From the NCBI GenBank assembly GCA_964392175.1, contig CAYMOJ010000028.1:1-25543 (forward strand): DNA of 25,543 bases, in the 5' to 3' direction. Each line of letters starts with the position of its first letter. The stretch's first letter is position 1. The DNA is from Firm-04 sp964392175. Lineage in GTDB: Bacteria > Bacillota > Clostridia > Oscillospirales > Ruminococcaceae. The notes under the pieces were generated by a model. The model had not been told where the DNA came from. It made no database searches and was given only the letters and a program-made list of their open reading frames with translations. Positions 9,333-15,217 of this stretch are shown here, piece after piece. The position numbers were made by a program, and so were the translations under genes.

Positions 9333-9348
9333 TATGAGCCTACTCATA
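9333..9348 (-). repeat. Inverted repeat at the predicted 5' end of the rnjA mRNA
   Basis: TATGAG (9333-9338) and CTCATA (9343-9348) form a perfect 6-bp stem with a 4-base loop. The predicted transcription start is near 9350, seven bases past the -10 hexamer, so the hairpin would occupy the first bases of the transcript. It could be a 5'-protective RNA structure or a DNA operator; the sequence does not decide between them. Confidence 0.5.
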
Positions 9349-9356
9349 CATATACA

Positions 9357-9385
9357 AGTATACGACAAATCAACGGAAAAGTCAA
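9357..9385 (-). promoter_or_regulatory. Sigma-A promoter of the rnjA-gdpP-rplI-dnaB-tilS-ftsH unit
   Basis: On the minus strand, TTGACT (9385-9380) is followed after 17 bases by TATACT (9362-9357). Both hexamers differ from consensus by one base and the spacing is ideal. The predicted start is near 9350. It precedes the first gene of the left unit, and no other promoter of this quality is seen in the short gaps inside that unit. Confidence 0.8.
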
Positions 9386-9677
9386 GTGCTTTTGCCTCTG
9401 CAAAGCGATAAGGGGCATTTTCGTCACATTTCGATGGCTTCATGCAGGATCACTTGCGCGCTTTTTGATCTTGCTTGATAGGCATTCCTTGTCAGTATAC
9501 CCATTGCCGCAACGCTTTATGCGCTGCTGTAAGCCGAATCGACAAACATATGACTCAAAAAAACACCCTGCTCCGATACCCACATTGACAGCAACCTCGT
9601 ATGCCATGAGAAACAGGGCATAAGGCGTCTATTACAGAATCGTGGCACGCAGTCAGCGAAAAAGTAGCATTTTGTAC
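9386..9677. other. Intergenic stretch without a recognised gene
   Basis: About 290 bases between the rnjA promoter and the tRNA-Ala promoter. No open frame here has a convincing start or protein character. Structures seen are a 7-bp hairpin GCAACGC / GCGCTGC around 9509-9527, and a minus-strand CCCTG...CAGGG pair (arms 9614-9618 and 9566-9570) followed by seven T (9563-9557), which weakly resembles the end of a small RNA. No promoter for such an RNA was found and no known RNA family was recognised. Confidence 0.4.
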
Positions 9678-9706
9678 TTGACAAGTGCCGCATCCTGTGC
9701 TATAAT
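9678..9706 (+). promoter_or_regulatory. Perfect sigma-A promoter of tRNA-Ala
   Basis: TTGACA (9678-9683) and TATAAT (9701-9706) are separated by exactly 17 bases, a full consensus match, with the tRNA 11 bases further on. The strength fits a stable-RNA gene. The bases 9705-9717 form a perfect 6-bp inverted repeat (ATAACA / TGTTAT around a single A) that spans the end of the -10 and the predicted start. Confidence 0.92.
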
Positions 9707-9717
9707 AACAATGTTAT

Positions 9718-9790
9718 GGGCTCGTAGCTCAGTTGGGAGAGCGCTGCGTTCGCAACGCAGAGGTCGAGGGTTCGATCCCCTTCGGGTCCA
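9718..9790 (+). tRNA. tRNA-Ala (anticodon CGC)
   Basis: A complete 73-base cloverleaf: acceptor stem GGGCTCG pairing with CGGGTCC, D arm GCTC/GAGC, anticodon arm CTGCG/CGCAG with loop TTCGCAA, and T arm GAGGG/CCCTT with loop TTCGATC. The anticodon CGC at 9751-9753 reads GCG. The acceptor stem contains the G3-U70 wobble pair that alanyl-tRNA synthetase recognises, which confirms the identity. The discriminator base is A9790. The 3' CCA is not encoded and must be added enzymatically. It has its own promoter and terminator, so it is a single-gene unit. Confidence 0.97.
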
Positions 9791-9805
9791 TTCATCAAAA
9801 ATTGC

Positions 9806-9852
9806 CCCCGATATTCTTCGTGCAAGAAGAATATCGGGGACTTTTTCTTTTT
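9806..9852 (+). terminator. Intrinsic terminator of tRNA-Ala
   Basis: A perfect 14-bp stem, CCCCGATATTCTTC (9806-9819) and its complement at 9826-9839, with a 6-base loop, is followed by ACTTTTTCTTTTTT. This is a strong rho-independent terminator 16 bases after the tRNA and separates it from the downstream operon. Confidence 0.92.
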
Positions 9853-9873
9853 TGCCTATTGCACAACAGGCAA
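9852..9873. repeat. Imperfect 22-bp palindrome centred on the -35 element
   Basis: The arms TTGCCTATTG (9852-9861) and CAACAGGCAA (9864-9873) match at 9 of 10 positions around a 2-base centre. The palindrome is centred on the -35 hexamer of the next promoter (9859-9864). The centre is too short for a good RNA hairpin, so a protein-binding operator is the more natural reading, although no regulator is identified. Confidence 0.45.
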
Positions 9874-9887
9874 TTTTGTGATATACT
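9859..9887 (+). promoter_or_regulatory. Sigma-A promoter of the decarboxylase-fold/darA/holB/ricT operon
   Basis: TTGCAC (9859-9864) and TATACT (9882-9887) with a 17-base spacer. The predicted start is near 9894, about 29 bases before the GTG start of the first gene. Confidence 0.7.
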
Positions 9888-9922
9888 TATTATGAGCAAT
9901 TATATGAAAGGACAGGTTTGCT

Positions 9923-11326
9923 GTGGTGAATACACCGATTTATGACTATCTGATGCAATATGCTCACAGCAATCAACTGCGTATGCATATGCCGGGCCAT
10001 AAGGGAAAAGGTCTTGACCATTGGCTGGCAGCAGCGTATCCGTTGGATATTACCGAAATTTGCGGCGCAGATAGCCTGTTTGAGGCAGACGGTATCATTG
10101 CCGAAAGTGAAAACAATGCCGCGGCATTGTTCGGGACGGGGGCAACATTGTACTCCGCAGGTGGCTCAACGCTTTGTATTCAGGCAATGTTGATGCAAAT
10201 GAAGCGCGAGGGTAGAACGATTCTTGCAGGACGAAATGTACATCGCAGTATGCTAAATACCTGCATTTTGCTGGATTTGCCCGTGCGTTGGATGTATCCC
10301 AAGGACGGTATGCTGCTTTCCGGTGCTATTTCGGCACAATCAGTGCAATTTGCCCTTGCCAACTGCAAATCGCCTGCTTGTGTGTATATCACTACGCCGG
10401 ATTATCTCGGTACCATTGCGGATATCAAAGCCATCGCTGCGGTTTGCACGCGCCACAATGCAAGACTGATTGTAGACAATGCTCACGGCGCGCATCTTGC
10501 ATTTATTCAGCCGAGTCTGCACCCCATTGCGCTTGGCGCAGACTTTTGTTGCGATTCGTATCACAAAATGCTGCCTGCACTGACCGGTGCCGCTTGCCTG
10601 CATTGCAAAAATCCGGCAGATGCGCCACTTTTGCGCAGTGCAATGGCAATGTTTGGCTCAACCAGCCCATCGTATCTCATATTGGCTTCCATAGACCTGT
10701 GCAACCGCTACCTGGATATGCAGGTGCGGCATGATATTGCGACTGTTGCACGCCGTCTGGAACGTATGCGCAACCATCTCCGCAATCAATTCCATTTTCG
10801 TCAGGGCGATCCGTTTCATATCTGCATTTGCGCAGGAGAAAGCGGATATCGAGGCACCAATCTTGCCGCATGGCTGACCACGCAGGGCATCATGTATGAA
10901 TATGCCGATGCCGATTTTGTGGTGATGCTCTGTTCGCCAACAACGCCCTTGCAGGATATTGACACATTGCAAACTGTACTGGAGCATTGCAATTTGCCCC
11001 GAACGGTAAATCCTTTGCAGTATGAACCCCCGAAATCACCGATGCTGTTTGCAAAATTGCCACCTTATGAAGCGGCAACACAGCCCAGTGAGATCGTACC
11101 CATTCATCAGGCTGCCGGTAGGATCTGCGCTATGACACAACCGCCCTGTCCGCCGGCAGTGCCCATTGCTATTTGCGGCGAAATACTGGATGATGCCGCG
11201 ATTTCACTGCTGTTGCATTACGGCGTGACGGAAATTGCGGTCATCCAAGAAAAAAAACCGAGCCCCGATGATCTTTCGGATATTCTCGGTACATACATCA
11301 CGAAAGGAACAGGGAAGAAAGTATGA
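9923..11326 (+). CDS. PLP-dependent Orn/Lys/Arg decarboxylase-family protein (YaaO-like)
   Basis: A fold-type I pyridoxal-phosphate enzyme. Residues 22-28 (HMPGHKG), the AALFG-TGATLYSAGGSTLCIQAML segment (67-90), VDNAHGAHLAF (184-194) and DSYHKMLPALTG (211-222, with PLP lysine K215) follow the Orn/Lys/Arg decarboxylase major domain. The last 90 residues match its C-terminal domain. The usual Glu of the VDEAHG motif is Asn here (N186). The true substrate is unknown; B. subtilis YaaO, in the same gene position, belongs to this family. The start is GTG 9923 (or GTG 9926), after AGGACAGG. The stop overlaps the darA start as ATGA. 467 aa is close to the short Firmicute version and far below the roughly 700 aa of E. 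coli inducible decarboxylases. I do not assign speA because arginine specificity is not shown. Confidence 0.88.
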   Translation: MVNTPIYDYLMQYAHSNQLRMHMPGHKGKGLDHWLAAAYPLDITEICGADSLFEADGIIAESENNAAALFGTGATLYSAGGSTLCIQAMLMQMKREGRTILAGRNVHRSMLNTCILLDLPVRWMYPKDGMLLSGAISAQSVQFALANCKSPACVYITTPDYLGTIADIKAIAAVCTRHNARLIVDNAHGAHLAFIQPSLHPIALGADFCCDSYHKMLPALTGAACLHCKNPADAPLLRSAMAMFGSTSPSYLILASIDLCNRYLDMQVRHDIATVARRLERMRNHLRNQFHFRQGDPFHICICAGESGYRGTNLAAWLTTQGIMYEYADADFVVMLCSPTTPLQDIDTLQTVLEHCNLPRTVNPLQYEPPKSPMLFAKLPPYEAATQPSEIVPIHQAAGRICAMTQPPCPPAVPIAICGEILDDAAISLLLHYGVTEIAVIQEKKPSPDDLSDILGTYITKGTGKKV

Positions 11327-11652
11327 AACTTATTTTCGCGATCGTTAACGGTGACGATAGTGCCGCTGTATCCAAATCGCTTGCCAAGCATGGCTTCTGT
11401 GCAACCAAACTTGCCTCGTCAGGTAGCTTTTTAAGTGCAGGAAACACGACCTTCCTCATCTGCGTGGAGGATGATCAGGTGGATGATGTAATGGACGTGG
11501 TAGAAAGAAAATGCCATCACCGCAAGCAATTTGTGCCATCCACCCCTACTTATGGCGACAGCACCGGCGAGATCAATTCTATGCCGCTGGAAGTAGCAGT
11601 TGGTGGTGCAACCATCTTCGTTACCGGCATCGAACGGTTTGAAAAGCTGTGA
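11323..11652 (+). CDS. darA: PII-like cyclic-di-AMP receptor DarA/PstA (YaaQ)
   Basis: A small trimeric PII-like signalling protein that in B. subtilis, Listeria and Staphylococcus binds c-di-AMP; its downstream targets are poorly known. The 109 aa are the normal length. The conserved stretches ATKLASSGSFLSAGNTTFL (residues 27-45) and VEDDQVDDV, and the C-terminal EVAVGGATIFV (90-100), identify the family. T28, F36, N41 and F99, positions reported to line the ligand pocket, are present. Residue 26, Arg in the characterised proteins as I recall them, is Cys here. The start has a GGGAAG ribosome binding site and overlaps the previous stop. The gene overlaps holB by 4 bases. Confidence 0.93.
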   Translation: MKLIFAIVNGDDSAAVSKSLAKHGFCATKLASSGSFLSAGNTTFLICVEDDQVDDVMDVVERKCHHRKQFVPSTPTYGDSTGEINSMPLEVAVGGATIFVTGIERFEKL

Positions 11653-12641
11653 TCAGACGAACTACCACCGCGCCATTTATTGCAGGAAATGCCACTCTGC
11701 TGCAAGAATTGCAGACCATGCGACAGCATCATCGTCTGCCCCATGCATTGCTGCTGCATGGTGAAGTAGGCTGCGGCAAAAAGACCATCGCGCAGTGGTT
11801 TGCGATGCTTGCACTGTGTGAAGATGTTGACCATGCCCCCTGCGGACAATGCCGTAACTGTAATTTGATCGCCGAGGGAAAACACCCCGATGTGATGATC
11901 GCGGAACATTCGGGTAAGCGTATGGGATACTCTGTAGAAACGGTGCGTGATATACGCAAAGAAGCAGCCATCCTACCCAATAACGGAGAAAAACGGCTGT
12001 TTTTCTTCACCGACGCAGATGGCATGAGCGTGCAAGCACAGAATGCCCTGCTGAAATCCGTAGAAGAACCACCGCCCCATGCTTGTTTTGTATTTACGAC
12101 ACGCGCTGCGGATGTACTGTTGCCAACCTTGCTCTCCCGTATGACAGCAAAAGCGGTGTTTCCGGTTACAAAGGGGCAGTGTACAGAGGCGCTTCTGCGC
12201 CGTGGCTACGAAGAAACGCTTATACAGCAGGCAGTATCCAAATTCGATGGCAATATCGGCAAATGCATTGCGTTTTTGGAGGACGACGCTGTTCGCAAGG
12301 CGACTGATCTTGCTGCGGAATGCACATTGGCACTTGCTGCCGGAAACGAATATGAAATGCTGCGCTGCCTGACAGCGGCTGCTGCCGATCGTGAACAATA
12401 TCGACAGGTATTGCTATTGCTGGATGAACAGATCCGTGACGCGTCGGTGATGACGCTTGATGGCAACTTCGACCGCCTGGGATGCGACAAAAGTGGCGCT
12501 GCGGCACTCGCTGTTGAAATGACTCCGGCGCGCACTGCCAAAATGCATGGTGCCATTCTGGAAGCCCTTGCGGATCTGGATGGCAACGTCGGCGCAATTC
12601 TTTCGGCAACAACCTTGTGCACAGCTTTTGCAAAGTGCTAG
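11649..12641 (+). CDS. holB: DNA polymerase III subunit delta' (clamp loader)
   Basis: AAA+ subunit of the clamp-loading complex that places the beta sliding clamp on DNA. The Walker A-like GEVGCGKKT is at residues 38-46. Four cysteines (C57, C65, C68, C71; CGQCRNC) form the zinc module seen in delta' and DnaX proteins. FFFTDADGMSVQAQNALLKSVEEPP is the family's Walker B/sensor region, and PTLLSRM stands where the SRC motif usually lies. 330 aa is normal. It starts with GTG 11649, overlapping the darA stop (GTGA); no clear ribosome binding site is seen, so translation is probably coupled. In B. subtilis holB also follows yaaQ (darA), with yaaR between them. Confidence 0.94.
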   Translation: MIRRTTTAPFIAGNATLLQELQTMRQHHRLPHALLLHGEVGCGKKTIAQWFAMLALCEDVDHAPCGQCRNCNLIAEGKHPDVMIAEHSGKRMGYSVETVRDIRKEAAILPNNGEKRLFFFTDADGMSVQAQNALLKSVEEPPPHACFVFTTRAADVLLPTLLSRMTAKAVFPVTKGQCTEALLRRGYEETLIQQAVSKFDGNIGKCIAFLEDDAVRKATDLAAECTLALAAGNEYEMLRCLTAAAADREQYRQVLLLLDEQIRDASVMTLDGNFDRLGCDKSGAAALAVEMTPARTAKMHGAILEALADLDGNVGAILSATTLCTAFAKC

Positions 12642-12686
12642 ATCAGCCACGATACACCCAAAATATAAATGTTGGAAGGTACATGA

Positions 12687-13829
12687 ATGATTGAGATTAT
12701 CGGTGTAAAATTCAAAACAAACGGAAAGGTCTATTCCTTTGCACCCGGAGATTTTTCTCCCACTGAGGGCAGCCATGTTGTAGTAGATACCGTGCGCGGG
12801 CCCGAATGCGGCATCGTAGCAACTCGTCGCCATGCCGTGCCCGAAGACAGCATCACTGCGCCCCTAAAGCCTATTTTGCGGCTGGCAACACCTGAAGATT
12901 TGATTGAATTGGAGCGCAAGAAACAATACATGGCAGACGCAATGCGCGTCTGCGAAGAAAGAATCACCGCGAGAAATCTGCCGATGCGTTTGGTGGATGT
13001 GGAATGTGGCTTTGATAGCAATAAGCTGATTTTTTATTTTACGGCAGATTCCCGCGTGGATTTCCGTGACCTCGTAAAAGATCTGGCTGCGGCATTTCAT
13101 GTGCGTATTGAGCTGCGACAGATCGGCGACCGCGATGAGGCAAAGCTGTTGGGTGGGTTAGGCATTTGCGGCAGAGAATTATGCTGCAAGGGCTATCTTA
13201 ACGATTTCCAGCCCGTAACCATCAAAATGGCTAAGGAACAGGGCTTGGCACTGAACCCCACAAAAATTTCGGGCACTTGTGGCAGATTGATGTGTTGTCT
13301 GCGCTATGAAAGTCCCGTGTATGAGGAATTAATTAAGATGATCCCCAAAGTGGGATCCACGGTGATTTTACCCGGGAATCCGCCTATACGCGCTTATGTT
13401 TTGGAGGCCAATCCGGTCAGCGGCAAGCTGCGCGTCAAGCCGGAAAATTCTGAGCTGCCTGTGACCGTGATGTATACAGAGGTAGAGCGTCTGCAAGATG
13501 CCAGCCGCCGTATGACGCGAGAGGATCTGCGCGATAAACGCGATGCTGCCAAGAATCCGTCTGTAGTATCCAAGCAGCAAAGCTCAAAGCCTGAACTGAA
13601 ATCGGCGCAATTGCCTGATCAAGCCAGTGAAAAACAGGAGTATACCGGTCACGCTCCCGAATCTGCTATGGAAACAAAACAGGTGCAAGCAAACCGCCCG
13701 CCCAGAAAAAACAATCCTCCGCTCCGAAATGGTGGCGGTAGTGTTCCCAAAGGCAACGGGCAAAAGCCCAACCATTCACGTTTTCGGAAGTCCAAGCCTC
13801 CACGCAATGATAATGATGCGGATGCATAA
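12687..13829 (+). CDS. ricT: PSP1-domain regulatory iron-sulfur protein RicT (YaaT)
   Basis: RicT forms the RicA-RicF-RicT (Y) complex, which carries iron-sulfur clusters and in B. subtilis steers RNase Y-dependent mRNA maturation and affects competence, biofilm formation and sporulation. The core (residues 1-270) contains the PSP1 domain and the cysteine patterns GICGRELCC (C161, C166, C167) and GTCGRLMCC (C198, C203, C204). After about residue 275 comes a tail of about 105 residues rich in Lys, Arg, Asn, Pro and Gly, ending in DNDADA, which looks disordered and is absent from the shorter 275-aa B. subtilis protein. ATG 12687 follows GGAAGG by 7 bases. It is the last gene of the operon, 45 bases after holB, with a strong terminator behind it. 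Confidence 0.93.
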   Translation: MIEIIGVKFKTNGKVYSFAPGDFSPTEGSHVVVDTVRGPECGIVATRRHAVPEDSITAPLKPILRLATPEDLIELERKKQYMADAMRVCEERITARNLPMRLVDVECGFDSNKLIFYFTADSRVDFRDLVKDLAAAFHVRIELRQIGDRDEAKLLGGLGICGRELCCKGYLNDFQPVTIKMAKEQGLALNPTKISGTCGRLMCCLRYESPVYEELIKMIPKVGSTVILPGNPPIRAYVLEANPVSGKLRVKPENSELPVTVMYTEVERLQDASRRMTREDLRDKRDAAKNPSVVSKQQSSKPELKSAQLPDQASEKQEYTGHAPESAMETKQVQANRPPRKNNPPLRNGGGSVPKGNGQKPNHSRFRKSKPPRNDNDADA

Positions 13830-13846
13830 CCCATTGGAAGGATATC

Positions 13847-13885
13847 AAAAAAGTCCCGTGCCTCACGATAAGGCACGGGATTTTT
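13847..13885. terminator. Bidirectional terminator between ricT and cysE
   Basis: A perfect 10-bp stem TCCCGTGCCT (13854-13863) and AGGCACGGGA (13871-13880) with a 7-base loop is followed by TTTTT on the plus strand and preceded by AAAAAA, which gives a T-run on the minus strand. It can end both the ricT operon (plus) and the long cysE-terminated unit (minus). Confidence 0.9.
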
Positions 13886-13919
13886 CATATACACATATTG
13901 CAAAAAATTCGCAAGCATA

Positions 13920-13957
13920 TTCGATCTGCCGAATGCTTTATGCCGCATCAGATCGAA
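13920..13957. repeat. Hairpin downstream of cysE
   Basis: TTCGATCTG (13920-13928) and CAGATCGAA (13949-13957) are perfect 9-bp arms, with a possible inner ATGC/GCAT pairing. It lies between the cysE stop and the bidirectional terminator. Neither strand has a T-run directly after it, so it is more likely a 3'-end stabilising structure or a pause site than a terminator. Confidence 0.5.
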
Positions 13958-13975
13958 AAAACGACAGAATACGTA

Positions 13976-14596
13976 TCATTGCTGCTTTTTTTCCAGCGCA
14001 CGGATGCGTTTGGAGAGCTTATGCAATTCTTGTGCAACGGGATCCGGAATGTGGATTTGATCCAAATCCGGAACACGCACTCCGTTCATTTTCACCACAC
14101 GCGCAGGCACACCCACAGCAGTTGCGTTGGGTGGAATTTCTGTCAGCACTACGGCACCTGCCGCGATTTTGGCGTTGTTTCCCACTTTAAATGGCCCAAG
14201 CACCTTTGCACCCGCGCCTACAGTCACATTATCGCCCAGTGTGGGATGTCGCTTGCCACGATCTTTGCCCGTACCGCCAAGCGTCACGCCCTGATACAGC
14301 GTACAATTATCGCCAATAATCGCAGTTTCACCGATCACAACACCCATGCCATGGTCGATAAACAGTCCCTTGCCTATTTTGGCTCCCGGGTGGATTTCGA
14401 TTCCTGTAAACAAGCGCGCTGTTTGCGATACGATACGCGCCATGGTCGGCATCCCGCGCTTGAGCAGGGAATGCGCAAATCGATAGGCGATTACAGCGTG
14501 CAAACCGGAGTAGGTCAACAAAATCTCTATCGAACTGCGTGCCGCCGGATCACGGTCGCGAATCAGCGCGATTTCTTCACGAAGCTGTTGTAGCAT
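13976..14596 (-). CDS. cysE: Serine O-acetyltransferase
   Basis: Transfers acetyl from acetyl-CoA to L-serine, the first step of cysteine synthesis, in the cytoplasm. An N-terminal helical region is followed from about residue 64 by the left-handed beta-helix of hexapeptide repeats (IEIHPGAKIGKGLFIDHGMGVVIGE). The conserved D81-H82 of the DHG motif and H117 of GKRHPTLGDNVTVGAGAKVLG are active-site positions. The C-terminal 30 residues are charged (KLSKRIRALEKKQQ). I use ATG 14596 (206 aa), because AAAGGAGG lies 5 bases before it; an upstream in-frame ATG at 14614 has no such site. It is the last gene of the right minus-strand unit, 36 bases after pgsA. No T-box or other cysteine riboswitch is visible before it. 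Confidence 0.94.
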   Translation of the reverse strand: MLQQLREEIALIRDRDPAARSSIEILLTYSGLHAVIAYRFAHSLLKRGMPTMARIVSQTARLFTGIEIHPGAKIGKGLFIDHGMGVVIGETAIIGDNCTLYQGVTLGGTGKDRGKRHPTLGDNVTVGAGAKVLGPFKVGNNAKIAAGAVVLTEIPPNATAVGVPARVVKMNGVRVPDLDQIHIPDPVAQELHKLSKRIRALEKKQQ

Positions 14597-14632
14597 GAAA
14601 GCCTCCTTTATCAATGGGAGAAAATGTCACGA

Positions 14633-15217
14633 TCAGATTCTCGGGTCAATATCCTTGCGGTAGGCAAACAGATACTCACAGCCTGACCAAACCGTCAAAC
14701 CTGCGGCGATCCAGAAAAAGCACTGCAATACGATTTCTGTCCAGTGATAAAATGCATCGGGCAGCGGCAAACCAAAGCTGGAAAAATCATGACAGAAAGA
14801 GAGATACACCAGGTAGGCGATCAGCGCAATCATAGTAAACGCAGTTTTCAGTTTGCCCGAAAAACCTGCCGGCACCACTGTTCCTTTGCCCGCAACGACC
14901 AACCGTAACGCAGAAACCATAAATTCACGGATCATAATCAACAGAAACACAACCACATTTAGATATTGCCGCTCCAAAAAACAGGCAAACGCGGTCATCA
15001 CAAGTACTTTATCTGCCAATGGATCCAGAAACTTCCCAAAATCCGTTATCAGCTGATATTTGCGCGCCAGATGTCCGTCTACGGCATCGGTAATGGATGC
15101 AATCACGAACACTAGCGTAGCAAGCAGATAATGTGCAGGGAAATCCCAATAAAATAGTAATACAAACAATGGCACCATCATCACTCGTGCTAACGTCAGC
15201 TTATTCGGCAGATTCAT
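14633..15217 (-). CDS. pgsA: CDP-diacylglycerol-glycerol-3-phosphate 3-phosphatidyltransferase
   Basis: Integral membrane enzyme that makes phosphatidylglycerol phosphate, the committed step to phosphatidylglycerol and cardiolipin. The CDP-alcohol phosphotransferase signature is complete: D44, D47-G48, A51-R52, G61, D65 and D69. It begins with the family-typical MNLPNKLTLAR and has about five to six hydrophobic segments. ATG 15217 (194 aa) is preceded by GAGGTGG and overlaps the rimO stop by 17 bases; the frame is open to 15232 but has no better signal. rimO-pgsA linkage is common in Firmicutes and many other bacteria. Confidence 0.95.
   Translation of the reverse strand: MNLPNKLTLARVMMVPLFVLLFYWDFPAHYLLATLVFVIASITDAVDGHLARKYQLITDFGKFLDPLADKVLVMTAFACFLERQYLNVVVFLLIMIREFMVSALRLVVAGKGTVVPAGFSGKLKTAFTMIALIAYLVYLSFCHDFSSFGLPLPDAFYHWTEIVLQCFFWIAAGLTVWSGCEYLFAYRKDIDPRI

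Noticed and set aside
8994..9623. Plus-strand open frame of 209 codons running from rnjA into the intergenic region
   Set aside because: It starts inside rnjA, crosses the rnjA leader and promoter, and has no coding character or ribosome binding site.
9642..9881. Short open frames across the tRNA-Ala gene
   Set aside because: They are translations of the tRNA and its terminator.
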